The position numbers and the translations under genes were made by a program. A stretch of DNA of 64,000 nt from Gigaspora rosea (taxonomy: Eukaryota > Glomeromycota > Glomeromycetes > Diversisporales > Gigasporaceae): contig QKWP01000501.1 in NCBI GenBank assembly GCA_003550325.1, positions 204,610 to 268,609 of the forward strand, read 5' to 3'. This document shows, piece by piece, positions 32,369 to 43,794 of the stretch. Position 1 is the first letter of the stretch. Each line of letters begins with the position of its first letter. The notes beneath the pieces were generated by a model that searched no databases, had not been told where the DNA came from, and saw only the letters and a program-made list of their open reading frames with translations.

Positions 32369-34913
32369 AAAGTAATTTCTAATTTGTTTTATTGACTCTT
32401 ATTTCAACTTGAGTTTTGTTCTATTAGGACGATCAAAGCATAGAAAATGAGGAAACATCGGATGCTTTTGAACTAGTATCACTAAAAGAAGGCGATCGAT
32501 TTGCTAATTTCGATGAAGCTGAGTGTCATATTCGCAAGTATGCTGAATACAAGAGTTTCGAAGTACGCCGTGAACGTATAACGACTATTAATGGAGCTAA
32601 AAATGAAAAAATTATTCGCAAACGAACAATCACTTGTGAATATTCAGGAGTATATAAACCAAAAAAATCCAGAAAAGCCTGGCACTTCGGTTCAACAAAT
32701 GTGTCAATGGCATGTGAACCTTTCTCGTCCAAAAAATGAATCTAATGTTGTTGTAACAACACTTAACAACAATCATAATCATGAATTGTCACCTGACACT
32801 ATACGATTTGGAAAAAATAAGCAATTCACAGTAGAAATGCGTCAGGAAATCGAATTTCTTGTGACTAAGTGTCGTTTTGGCGTAACTATAGTGCGACGCA
32901 TTTTAAAGGAGAAATTTCCACTGCATCCTCTGTTTTCTGAAGACCTTTATGCAGAAGTTCAAAAATATCGACCAACTGCTGATATAATAAGAGAAGATGC
33001 TGCGCACTTTTATGAACAATTAATTTTAAAAAAAACATGAGGACCCGCGTTGGTTTGTTGAGGCCACATGGGAAAAAGAAACCAATTCATTAACTGGTTT
33101 ATTCTGGATGAGTCCAGAACAAATTTTGCTGTGGTGTGATTTTGGTGAAGTAATTGGGCATGATAATACTGCTGGGACAAATAGTATCGCATGCCTCTTT
33201 CTTTATTTGTAGCCCAAGACAACAATATGCAATCGCGTATTATTGCTCAAGCTTTTTTAAGTGATGAGACAACTGAATCATATGAATGGATTCTCAATAT
33301 GACAAAAAAAGCAACACATAATAAAGTGCCAAACATATTTGTAACAGACAGTGATCCTGCAATGGAGAGAGCAATAATTACAGAGTACTCAGAAACACGG
33401 CACCTGATGTGTATTTGGCATATTAAAGAAAACATTAAAAAAATGCTTCGCGGCAAATTAGGTAACCAATTTAATGAATTTTATTCAGCATTTTGTTAGT
33501 GCCGTAATGCTGATACACCAGACGTTTTTGAACATTATTGGAATAAGCTAATAATAAAATATCCTAAGGCAAAACCATATTTGGAACATCGGTTATATAA
33601 AAGGCGATTTGCATGGGCACGTGCTTTTAGCACTTTAGCATTTACACTCGGTATCCAGTCAACGTCCTTCGTTGAAAGTCAAAATTCATGCATTAAGCGT
33701 GTTATAAGTAACAGTAATATATCACTTTGTGATATTGGTAAGATATTAATAGAACGCAGTGAAGAAGAACGAAAGCATAAGCTTATTGAAGAATGGAGAA
33801 GCAATATTCCTAATACAACAAGTGTTTCTACTGTTTTTCCAACTATCGAATTATTGGTTAAAAAAATATCTAAGGCCGAATGTTTCTCGTTTCTTAATTG
33901 AACAAATGAAGGAAAGTGTTTATTATGTTGCCAGTCGTACTACTATTGAAACTGAATCACTTAAAGTTCAGGAGCCTTCAACAAGTGACGATTTTAATGA
34001 TGAATATGATTCTGCATTTATGTGTGCAAAATATCTTTTAGAACACTTAGAAAGCAATACAATCGAAGAAGTTTGGAATGTATCACGTGTTACAAGTCAA
34101 AGAAACAACCATGTTGTATTTCTTTTAGTAGATGGCTCATATAGTTGTACTTGTCTTATGCAACAAAATCGAGGACTTGTTTGTCGGCACTTTTTTAATC
34201 TGCTAAATGTAACTGATAAGGCTCGATTCAGCTTACAATTAATTGCAAGGCGTTGGATTTCAAAGGATCAATGGCTTGATGCATCAAAAGAATGCGTACA
34301 TCATGGTCAACGTTTTAATAATAATACAAGTTTGGATACTAATATTACCGTTCTGGATAATGATACTGGTACAACAGCCTTAAAGAGTAATGAAGAGAAA
34401 TTTAAATGGTTGTGTCCGTTTAATAGTAATAATAGTGTTGAAGAAATTGATATAAATGATGTATTTGTTGAAGAGCAACTCTTTTATGGAAATGTTTGGG
34501 GCCTTGTGCGTACTGCCATGGATAAGTGTTTGCAGCATCGTGATCAAGAATTTGTTCATTTTATTGAGGATTATTTGAAAAGGATTCGCGAACGAGAAGA
34601 AGAACTTATTAGAGCACAAGAGGCCCGAGACAATGTGTCAGTTAGCAATTTTAATGCGCAACATACTCAAAATGCAATTGATAAAGAGAATATAGAGTTG
34701 TCTATAAAATTCAAAAATCCTCGCAAAGTGGCTGTTAGAGGAAGGCCTAAATCTGCAAGTCATCGTAACCAAGCATCAGGAAATGTACGTAATGGAAAAA
34801 AACGTGAATATAATTGCAGAATATGCAAAAGGCCAGGTCATAATGCAGCAACATGTCCAAAAGGAACAGATGTTATTGATACTGACGATACTGAAACTGA
34901 CATAACTGAATAG
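31566..34913 (+). pseudogene. MULE (FAR1-type) transposase gene, broken
   Basis: After a repeated 5' exon array comes a FAR1-like zinc-binding start (FEVRRERITTINGAK, RTITCEYSGVYKPKKS, then CQWHVNL and NNHNHEL), and a MULE core (MPLSLFVAQDN, then FVTDSDPAMERAI and HLMCIWHIKENI with the CxxH-type turn). A SWIM zinc finger (YSCTCLMQQNRGLVCRHFF) and a CCHC knuckle at the C-terminus (CRICKRPGHNAATC) complete it. This is the full domain order of an autonomous MULE. The frame is interrupted at about 32690 (shift), 33180 (shift), 33497 (in-frame TAG) and 33870 (shift), so it cannot make a transposase as it stands. The last part, about 33870-34913, is open and ends in an acidic tail. Confidence 0.85.
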
Positions 34914-35295
34914 TCATTTATGCTACTATAATTTACTGCTTGCTGTCTCTTTGCATTATGTGAAAGTTTATAGTTATGCTTTAATTAGTTTACTGTAGTT
35001 TAAGCTAGATTTGAGTCCATTATTTTGATGTACGATAAACAATTTGGTTCTATATATTTAGAAATACGGTATAAACGGTCAAGTTTAAATCATTATCATA
35101 GCTTAAATCATTATAGTTTCTACAATATTTCTAGTACCGGTTTAATTGATTGATTATGCATTATATTGCAATAAAATTAGAACATAATGCTCATTCACTT
35201 GTTCTATATATTAAACTACCAGAGTAGGACCAGTTTTTACTTATTTTTTTAACAGGTGTAAACTTGTTCTAACTAGTCAAGGAGCAGACTTTTTA

Positions 35296-35631
35296 CATTT
35301 TACTTATTTGCGCGGGTAACACAACCCAAAAAAAGAACTCTAATATTGTAAATAAACTAAGTGCGTGAGATAAAAATTTAGGGTTAGGGCCTTAACGTTA
35401 GAGACTATAGGGTTAGAGTGATGTTTAATATAAGTAAAATTTCATTCCCGTCATTTTTAATTAGTGCTCCAAGATCGATTTAAACATTAGTTTTTGCGTT
35501 TTTTCACTTTTTCTTCTTTTACGCGTGTTCGAATTCTTCGTCGGGCTGATCCGAAATAGTCAAAATTTGCACTCTCCGATTGGCTATTCCCTCTCCAGGA
35601 GCTTGTATTACCCGCGCAAATAAGTAGATGC
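35296..35631. mobile_element. TTAGGG-bearing miniature element with 9-bp duplication (MULE-type)
   Basis: TACTTATTTGCGCGGGTAA near the left end and its inverse TTACCCGCGCAAATAAGTA near the right. GACTTTTTA occurs at 35287-35295 and 35632-35640, a 9-bp duplication as made by Mutator-like elements. The body matches 8770-9058. Confidence 0.75.
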
Positions 35632-35754
35632 GACTTTTTAGGGACTGAACTAGATGAACCTAGTCTTATCGAATATTTGGAAGAACTGTTTTATAAAAAG
35701 CATGCGATAATTAAAAATCCCTTATGTTACGTAGAGCGTGAAAGGTAATCATAC

Positions 35755-35812
35755 TATTATAATCGCCAATTCGATTAATTAATCGATTACTCGATTTTCG
35801 ATTTGGAACACT
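35755..35812. repeat. Fragment of the AATCGATT hAT miniature family
   Basis: TTAATTAATCGATTACTCG ending CGATTTTCGATTTGGAACACTA, identical to the right end of 43795-44299. No left end. Confidence 0.5.
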
Positions 35813-35865
35813 AATATGTACGTAGATATATTTTTTACAGGGTCATCAAAATTCCGGGTCAAATA

Positions 35866-36165
35866 CGTCGAATTTAGGTCCCTAGTGGTTAGCAGGTTCT
35901 ATAGCAAAAATATCGTCGGATTTAGGTCGGCATTTAGCCCTAGTTGTTAGCAGGTTCTATAGCAAAAATACCATCGGATTTAAGTCGGCATTTAGCCCTA
36001 GTGGTTAGCAGGTTCTAGCAAAAATATCAGCTGGGCATTTTTTACTTATTGAATGGATATCATTTCATTAGTCAAATTTTTAATGAACTTGGGCAAATTT
36101 GGTCAATTTCGATCCAGCCAGCCCACATTCTGATGCACACCAAAGTATTCCGACCCAGAATTTAG
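35866..36165. repeat. Dispersed repeat with an internal triplication
   Basis: About three copies of a unit of 57-59 bases (TAGCCCTAGTGGTTAGCAGG plus TTCTATAGCAAAAATA), then sequence shared with 25990-26200, where the unit is single. Confidence 0.65.
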
Positions 36166-36189
36166 TATTATAATGTTATATAATATAAA

Positions 36190-36330
36190 TACATAATAAT
36201 CGATCAGTTATAAACAATATGATCACGTGGGGGTGCACAGCTGTGCATATGCAATATATACATTATAATCGATCATTTATAAACAATATGGTCACGTGAG
36301 GGGTGCACAGCTGTGCATGTGCACATCTTA
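36190..36330. repeat. Tandem duplication with a TGCACAGCTGTGCA palindrome
   Basis: A 70-75-base unit (ATCGATCA, TATAAACAATATG, TCACGTG, GGGTGCACAGCTGTGCAT) occurs twice. A related GTGCACAGCTGCGCATC lies near the other end of the inner shell at 31394. Confidence 0.6.
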
Positions 36331-36815
36331 AATAACCCCATATATATATATATATATCATCACTAAGAATGTAATTTCTCGTTAAAATAATAATCATTTC
36401 TTATAAATCTAACTACATTTATTACAAATAAAAATGCTTATATAGATTTTACCTACTTTAATACATTTGGATCTTATAATTATTAAATTCATCAATTCAG
36501 ATTTGCCTTAATTTTATCAATTTTTAAAATATTATTATATAAATATATATTTAAAAATTATAATGGTAACAAAGCGATCAATCATAAGCGTATAAAAATT
36601 TATAAGTAATCAGGTGCATATCAGGTATAAATGTGCTAAAATTTATAAGTGATCAGGTACTGTACATACGTACAAAAACTTATAACCAGGTTATATGCAT
36701 ACAAAACTTCATAAGCGACTCATAAGAAATTCAATTACATAACTGATTGGCTCGAATTTTATTTAACCTTATCATTCATATTAAATAATCACTGAAATTG
36801 GATATTTTCTCCCAT

Positions 36816-36965
36816 ATGGTACACAATATTCTTGGTGTATTATTCGTGCAAGAAATTAAAAGTCCAGATTGCCACTTTATTAATCATGAAAATTTAAAAA
36901 ATTTATTTCAACGTACAGTTTGTGCATTATCTATGTACGCACGTATATATGTGGAACGAAAATAA
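36816..36965 (+). CDS. Possible 49-residue frame in the inner shell
   Basis: ATG at 36816 opens MVHNILGVLFVQEIKSPDCH and continues to YVERK and a stop. The amino-acid mix is more protein-like than its surroundings, and the frame is open for nine codons upstream too. It could be a gene fragment carried by the element. Unrecognised and weakly supported. Confidence 0.2.
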   Translation: MVHNILGVLFVQEIKSPDCHFINHENLKNLFQRTVCALSMYARIYVERK

Positions 36966-37652
36966 ATAAAAGATTTAATTTTTTATGTAAATACATCAAA
37001 TACTAATTAGGAATTGGCCCACTTATGTTAAAGCAGGCCAGATTATTTGTTAATGCGGGCCAGATGATATGCTAACGCAGGCCAGAAAATCTTATATTAA
37101 AAATCCCGCGCGGGAGTTTTTAAATCCCGCGCATCCCGCGCGGGATCACGCGCGGATCCCGCGCGTTGCCCATCACTAATGATGACAGACAAAATTTAAG
37201 TGAGGAATCACTTTGGGCACTTACTACTATATGTATTTTAATAGCAAATTCATATCGGAATAAACCGGATTTTTTAACCAAATCGGAATGAATTTTTTGC
37301 AAATCAAAATGGGATTTTTCCGGGTCCCTGACCATGGGCCGATCAAGGTACCAGGTCAACAGAACAGGGACACGGGTTATTATTAGTCATGTGACATGGC
37401 CTAAATTATAAAGTTAATTTTGTAATGCCGGCCAAAATCCAAAATTTTCCAAATTTTTGCTGATACCCAAATAAAGATTTGAAATTTGTTATCCAAAATT
37501 TTCCGTGGCCCTGGTCCGGATGTGCCACATTTGCCAGTTGTATCACATGTTCTAATTCTCGCATAAGAGACTGTTATTGATAGATCGATCATTTATGGCA
37601 AAAGTGCCATATGTTTTTATTAATAGATATTTTTTTTTCTTATATATATGGG

Positions 37653-37758
37653 CTATAGATGCCTGGCGAAACTAATTTTGCCTTGACGAAACGACGAAAC
37701 CATAAGTTTCATCAATGACGAAACTTATCAGGTTTCATCATTTCGTCAGGCATCACTT
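37653..37758. mobile_element. hAT miniature element, TAGTGATGCC family
   Basis: The left GATGCCTGGCGAAAC (first bases altered) pairs with the right GTTTCATCATTTCGTCAGG and CATCACTT. Flanks TATATGGG and AATATGGG match in 7 of 8. Confidence 0.7.
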
Positions 37759-37766
37759 AATATGGG

Positions 37767-38957
37767 TGATATTCACTCCACTTTGTAGGCATGTTTGCCA
37801 TGATATCTCATTATATTAAATAAAGGACACGCTATAATCAACTAATTCATATCACACTCTCTTTCAAATTGCCAAATTACTACACATAAACCCTCTCACT
37901 TGTCTATATACTAACAACTATAACATACCATTGCACAGTTCGTTTCTCTTCTCACATGATTTCCTGTTATTAGTTGCTGTAAGCCTCAAATTCTGAGAGG
38001 TATTTGAAGGTTAACAATTGGTGGTGACTGTGAGATTCATGATAAGAATCAACATCAAAATTGCAAAAAACTCTGTGTGAGTTTAAAAATTGCTCTGTGT
38101 GAGCTACAGATTCTGTGTGAATCACCCAAATTATCTGTTCTGTGTGAACAGTTGAAGCAAAGATAGAAGAACTCTGTGGATTATATGTGAATCATCCGAA
38201 TTGTTTAGTATATGAATTTATAAATGAATTCTACAAAACTTTTAAGAATGAAAAGAGAACCCCAGAACCAGAAATCATGGTATGAACTTTATTCAACTGT
38301 TACAACCCTATTGTGATGATGTTCTTGATGCTGAGGACAAGGTCATTCTGTTCTTGAGTGTCTGAATGTAAAGCTCTAGAACAAAAAATGCAGTATGCTC
38401 ATTAGAATTCTTATACCAAAACAAGGCAAAGAGCTTCAAGAATTGATAGATAAAAATCTTTGGGATCCTAACAGATACCTGTGGCCCTGGATTTTAACTA
38501 GAAGAATTGGAATATATTATTATAAAATGAAGAAACTAGCAATTTAATGCAGGAAGAAGGTTATAGTTAGGAAGATAAAGATTATTATAAATGGTCTGAT
38601 ATTAGATACTATTGTGGAGCTGAAAACAAAAAAGTTAAATATAAAACATTTAGAAGTTATCAAAATCAGCCAAATAGAATCATATTTATAAATGAATGAT
38701 CTATACAATTGATAACTAATATTGTAAAAATGATGGTAAATTGGAAATGTTTAGAGAAAGAAGACCCCAGTGCCCAAGACAAGAAGAAAAGGCTATCAGA
38801 AAGAATCTAGTAAAGACTTATGCAAAAGCAAAAAAGAATTAAAAAATAAAGAATGCAACTTTGAGAAATTACTGCAAGAATTACTTATAGTATATAAGAA
38901 ACCCCTAAAGTGAATACTATCTGATTCATATCTGATGTCATGTTTCTGTTTACTTAT
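37767..38957. other. Intergenic, less AT-rich than average
   Basis: Contains repeated CTCTGTGTGA words (38060-38150). The frames are short; no gene recognised. It could be a decayed gene or an old retroelement body. Confidence 0.3.
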
Positions 38958-39365
38958 CATATCGACGGATTTTTGGAATTTACTATTAAAAATTCCAAAA
39001 GTGAATATCTTTTGATCTACTGGTCCTTTTCGATGAAACAATTACCAAAATGTTCGTCTCGATGAGACGATTCTAAGACCCAAAATCGTTAAAATCCAAT
39101 CACAGGATCCCAAGATCGATAGAGATATGTGTCACTTCGGGTGTTTTCGGATTGGTTAAACCAATCCAAAAACACCCGAAGTGAAACAAATCATTAACGA
39201 TATCGGATTCTGCGATTGGATTTTGACGATTTTGGGTCCATTAGAATCGTCTCATCGAGACGAACATTTGGTAATTGTTTCATCGAAAGCGGACCAGTGG
39301 ATCAAAGTTATTCTGTTAAATATTTTTGGAATTTTTAATAGTAAATTCCAAAATCCGCCGACATG
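38958..39365. repeat. About 408-bp palindromic foldback element
   Basis: CATATCGACGGATTTTTGG at the left is inverted at the right (AAATCCGCCGACATG). An inner pair TTTGATCTACTGGTCC / GGACCAGTGGATCAAA and the centre GGTTAAACCAATCC follow. Arm words GACGATTCTAA and CCAAAATC are shared with 19023-19479. Confidence 0.75.
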
Positions 39366-39674
39366 TGATTTGTAGAGTATTTTTGAATGAAACTTCCACT
39401 TTGCGCCTTGCTAATTATTTATGTTTTGTAGGTTTTATATCTTTTAATATGTGGATTATAGAAATATAGAAAGGAAAATATAAATAAGTTATAAAGTTTA
39501 TAAATTTAGAATTTATTGAATCTTCTTCGATAGAGAGCATTATTATGAATTGTTAAGATTTGGTATAAAATAAGCTATAAGAAAGTTTCTTTTCATCACA
39601 GCGAACGTATGAGATTAAACTAAAACTTCGTCACCAAATCCGAGTATTTAATCCCCAAAATTTACCAAATTATA

Positions 39675-39912
39675 TATTATCGCTGTTTTCGAAATGATTG
39701 AATATAGCAAATAAATTTTTTTGGCGTACACTCGTACACTCATATACTCGTGCACACGATTACCTTAGCACGTTGATTGAAGTTCGATTTCCGATTTTAT
39801 TTGTTCAGAACAATCATAAAATCGGACATCAAACTTCAATCATGAGTGTACGAGAGTACGCCAAAAAAAAAATTTTTTTTCCATTTTCAACCATTTCGAA
39901 ATCAGCAATAAT
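39675..39912. repeat. Foldback element TTTCGAAATGATTGAA
   Basis: ATTATCGCTGTTTTCGAAATG is inverted as CATTTCGAAATCAGCAATAA. Inner arms TTGGCGTACACTCGTAC and GTACGAGAGTACGCCAA meet near 39800. Confidence 0.65.
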
Positions 39913-40827
39913 AAACCAATACAAACCTGATCTAGACTGATAACGCGTCCAACCAATAGTTTACACTTTTTTTATACATATAAATTATTGTAAGATGCAC
40001 CTTAACCTGGAAAACATTAATATCTCAGCCAAAATCAGCCTTTACATATTAGTAATAAAATTTTCACATTTGGGTTATTTGCCACAATGTGTTTAAGTAT
40101 CTTTTTATAAAAATTATATAATATATACTATTATATTGGCTATATATTTGAACTTTGGTTTACAGATAACTTTGGCTAGTTTTATTTTAAAATTATAATC
40201 AAGTATGATAGTCGATAGCGCTTATATTATTAAATAAAAAAAGGTTACTATTCCCGACTGATGAACAATCACAAATGACTTCTATAATACGTTTAACGCT
40301 TATTATCTTAATCTTTTTATTAAGTAAGAGAGCTAACTCTTATTTTTTTTTTTTTTATTCGCTTTATTTTACTTCTACTGTGAACATTACATTACGTATA
40401 TTAATACTACGAAATTAAGCAAATTGTAATTAATGAATGAAATTATTTAATCGTATAAAATTTCCTCATGCAGTAATGTATGCAGAAAGATATATAATAT
40501 TAGCTCAAAATCTTAGATAATGGCATTAATGTCAGTTTGATTAAATAGCCAGACACCGTTAAACGATTAGTCAATTTCAACACCCAAATATATAAAATAG
40601 ATAAATAAAGCTAAATACAAAGACTGCAATATAGGTGACCAAATATAATTATTATATATAAAATTAGCTATTAAAATAAGTTTAACAATAAATTTAAGGT
40701 TAGATATAGAATTTGAATTAATTAAAATAAATAGTTAGATTAAGCACGGACATATGGACGTGCTACTATTAGTTTAATTTAATAATCATTTAAGTTCAAA
40801 TCTTGTAATCCACTGTCATTAAATGAC
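39913..40827. other. AT-rich intergenic, nothing recognised
   Basis: Downstream of the broken Sel1-kinase gene; no other structure found. Confidence 0.35.
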
Positions 40828-42835
40828 TTATAGATTTTTTCCACCACTAAGCATGTCTGCATGTAACTTTTCGATGTTTTCAAGTTCTGATTTAGATTTA
40901 TCTAATTCCAACAAAATATTTTCGTCATTTTGCCATTTCGTAAAAATTTCATTTTTCAGCTGATGGTCTTTTTTCAGGTTCTTTACTCCAACATTCTTTC
41001 ATTAGTTTTACATAGCATGATGGAGCATCTTCGTTAACGGGTGGTCGTAACTCATAATAACATATTTTTAAAAGAAATTGCTTTTGAGTAAATTTATGAT
41101 AAAAAGATGCAGACGTCCCATACAAAATTTCCCACATAATTATTCCAAATGAATAAATATCTGTATAATGTCCTCTGTTCAAAATTTCTGGAGCAATGTA
41201 TGTTAAAATTCCATTAATTTTACTCATTTCTTTAATTGAGCTATGTCTGTTGATATCGAAAGTCCCAAATCTGCAATGTATGTGCTATGTAAATTATCTT
41301 GCAAAATATTACCACTATGTAAATCTCGATGAATAAGTTCTTGGGAATGAACCATTTGAAGATCAGATGCAATACAATGTAATAAAATTAGTTTATCTTT
41401 CCAATTCATTTGTACTATAGAGTGAAGATTTCGACGTAAGGAACCCATTTCTGCGTATTTTAAGACAAGAATATAATCTTTAGAAGAATCTTCTTTTGAT
41501 ATTTCATAACATTTTAAAAACGAGGAATGTTTAGAATTAATATCGCAATGCGCCTTTAATTTTAATTTAAAATAAAATACTAAATAAATATATATATCAT
41601 TAAAGTAATTAGCGTGAAAATAAATTACCTCGTTTATAAGCCCTTCTTTGTCAGAATTTGAACCATAGAGTAGTTTAAGTGCGACACCTCTCTCCATATT
41701 TTGTTTCCTATCCGTCCAATTTGCATGAAATACAGTTGCAAATGTCCCTTGACCTATTTCTCTAACAGAATAGATTCTTTATATGAATCCATGATAACTG
41801 ATATTCATCAACCAATTTTTTTATATCATTTAAATTTTCCTTTGTCCAGTCACCCGTGGCTAAAAAATATATATTAATTATTAATTGATAAATTCTCAAA
41901 AATAAACAAATAAATAAATATTATAGTTATTTTTAAGTTACCCAACACTGTATTTTTTTCTCTAATCATTATTGAAAAATATAATGCATATTATAAAATA
42001 TTACGGCAAAAAAAATGGTAAATCTAATAAATAAATCTAACAAATAGATTATTTACCTTTGACACAAATATTAGCCATCTGCAAATCTCTTGATGTACCA
42101 ATTCCATTGCGATAACAATCACCAACTAGAGACATCCCATTGGAATGACCCATCTCGGCAGATTTTTGATAATAAGTAAACGCTTTATGTTCATCCCTTT
42201 CAACTCCAATTCCATATTGGTAACAATTACCAAGCTGAAACATTGTAGCAGCGTCTCCCATTTCGGCAGATTTTTTATAACAAATAAACTCATTATACTT
42301 TTCATATATAGTCCATTCCTTCGGTAGCAATGACCAAGACTATGCATCCCAATAGCACTTCCCATCAGCAGATTTTTGAATAAGAGCGAATCCCTTGTAT
42401 TCATTCTTTTCAAGCCCTATTCCATTGTGATAAAAATAACCAAGGTCGTTTATTGCGTCACCATTTCCTCCCATCTCAACAGCTCTTTGAATGTAAAGGA
42501 ACGCCTTATATTCATCCTTTTCAACCCCTATTCCATGTTGATAACAATATCCAATTTGATTGATTGCAGCTACATCTCCCATCAAAGCCGATTTTTGATA
42601 ACTAATAAATGCCTTATGCCCATCTTGTTCAACTCCAATTCCAAATTCCCAACTTGTCTCATTGACACTAGCATCTCCCATTTCAGCGGATTTTTGAAAA
42701 CAAATGAATGCCTGATATTCATCCTTTTCAACCCATATTCCAGTTTGATAACAAAATGCAATTTTGATCATCGCAATAGCATTTCCTAATTCGGCAGATT
42801 TTTGATAAATGTAACGAATAATTTCCTTCGTCTCC
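40828..42835 (-). pseudogene. Sel1-repeat plus protein-kinase gene, broken
   Basis: About seven Sel1-like repeats (consensus AFIYYQKSAEMGD..AI..LGYCYQ.GIGVEKDE) at 42790-42049 are followed by a spliced kinase. A donor after ICVK (AAAG|GTAAAT, near 42050) and an acceptor at 41860 join in frame to ATGDWTKENLNDIKKLVDEY. The kinase shows GQGTFATV (glycine loop), VALKLL (ATP-site Lys), HRDLHSGNIL (catalytic loop), DLG in place of DFG, APEIL and EKRPSAE, with a 75-base intron at 41628-41554 and a coiled tail ending MLSGGKNL. Shifts occur in the Sel1 part near 42370 and 42330, before REIGQG, after AQLKK and after PSAEK; one Sel1 unit is shortened. The order repeats-then-kinase in one gene, and the kinase type, fit glomeromycotan signalling kinases. 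It was probably once a cytosolic Ser/Thr kinase using its repeats for protein contacts. Confidence 0.82.
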
Positions 42836-42944
42836 TCATTCTGTATTTGTATAATTCTTTAAGTTGTCACCTACCTTCCATAATTATACCATCATAATCA
42901 TGTTGATCCTACCTTAATAGTATTAGGCATTATTATGTATTCTA

Positions 42945-43060
42945 AGTGGCTGGGAGGCGTAGTTATAGCGTAACGCTAGTTTTTCCGCGTAACGCTAGTT
43001 TTTCAACGTAGCGCCAAATTATTAGCGCATCGCTATAAATTCAGCGTAACGCTCTATAAT
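42945..43060. repeat. GCGTAACGCT palindrome repeats
   Basis: AGCGTAACGCTAGTTTTTC occurs twice in direct order, then diverged TAGCGCATCGCTA and AGCGTAACGCT. Each unit is itself palindromic. Confidence 0.6.
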
Positions 43061-43283
43061 TTTTAAATGTATATAAAGGCTTGCTCTCGCCTTGGTTAAT
43101 AAAAATATACATTCCCTCAAAATTCCTATATAAAATAAAAGTTACATAATTTCGTTCCTTTTGTAAATAAATGCCTAATAAATCATAAATATCCGTTTCC
43201 CATAAATTACTGCCCAATTCATGCGACCTTCTAACGTCAACCATCGGAGTTAAACTCGGCATGAAAGTAACAAGCTCTCCCAT
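43041..43283 (-). CDS. Hypothetical 80-residue protein
   Basis: ATG at 43283 opens MGELVTFMPSLTPMVDVRRS and runs to KNYRALR. Composition is balanced and protein-like, with several Trp, Tyr and Arg residues, unlike nearby frames. The last codons run into the GCGTAACGCT repeat, so the original end may have been replaced. It lies upstream of the broken Sel1-kinase gene on the same strand and could be a leftover first exon. Family not recognised. Confidence 0.4.
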   Translation of the reverse strand: MGELVTFMPSLTPMVDVRRSHELGSNLWETDIYDLLGIYLQKERNYVTFILYRNFEGMYIFINQGESKPLYTFKNYRALR

Positions 43284-43786
43284 ACGATGGTGACAATAAT
43301 GAACAAGAGAAAAAATAAGGAAGTATTACATATTAGTGAAAAAAATTAAAATTTCTAACGATAACTTAGTCGTGGTGAATAAATCTTCGATTATGATGAT
43401 TGTAAGAATTGTTAACCTCTCAGTCATTTCTGATGGATCGTTAAATTCAAAACAATTGAATATTGATGAAAGTGATGGTGATGGATCAATTGTTTATCTT
43501 TCAATTCCTTTTAAATCTATTGTTAAATGATATAAGACTTTTTAAATTACAGTACTTTGTATAAATCATAATTGTTTATAAATTTTTAAAAATTATTTTG
43601 GACAAATTATTCTTAAATGAGCATCTGCATATATAACAATACTTTGAATTAACGCGTAATATAATTAAAGTTTTATGTTGATTAGGTCAAGTCCGGATCA
43701 ATTAAAGAAAACGCTTAAACTTGAACTAAAAATGGTTAATAAAACCAGCTATTTTGTTCAAAATCAATTTATCGTCACTTTACGCA
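43284..43786. other. Intergenic
   Basis: A 65-codon plus-strand frame near 43336-43530 (ending DGSIVYLSIPFKSIVK) is protein-like but starts at GTG and has no recognised family; not called as a gene. Confidence 0.3.
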
Positions 43787-43794
43787 GTTTTAGA

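Larger units (their letters stand above)
31236..37178. mobile_element. Inner shell: 5.9-kb hAT-ended element TAGTGATGGGCAA carrying a MULE gene
   Basis: Left TAGTGATGGGCAA, right TTGCCCATCACTA. Perfect 8-bp duplication ATGATGAC at 31228-31235 and 37179-37186. Both subterminal zones are GC-rich palindromic CCCGCGCGGGA words. The gene inside is MULE type, not hAT, so either a MULE inserted here and its own ends have faded, or the hAT-ended element captured it. A 336-bp element (35296-35631) and tandem repeats lie in its right half. Confidence 0.85.
30593..37330. mobile_element. Middle shell: hAT-type element CAGGGACCC
   Basis: Left CAGGGACCCAGAAAAAT, right inverse ATTTTTCCGGGTCCCTG. Flanks GCCATGGG (30585-30592) and ACCATGGG (37331-37338) match in 7 of 8. 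Its own body, 30593-31235 plus 37187-37330, is under 0.8 kb. Same family as 9076-9544. Confidence 0.85.
30444..37513. mobile_element. Outer shell: hAT-type element CAGGGCCACGG
   Basis: Left CAGGGCCACGGAAAATTTTG, right inverse CAAAATTTTCCGTGGCCCTG. Perfect 8-bp duplication GTCCGGAT at 30436-30443 and 37514-37521. Without the inner shells it would be about 330 bases, a non-autonomous miniature element. It is the oldest of three nested insertions. Confidence 0.88.

Noticed and set aside
42376-42789. 137-codon plus-strand frame, and similar ones at 48764, 49570 and 50027
   Set aside because: Antisense shadows of the Sel1 repeats.
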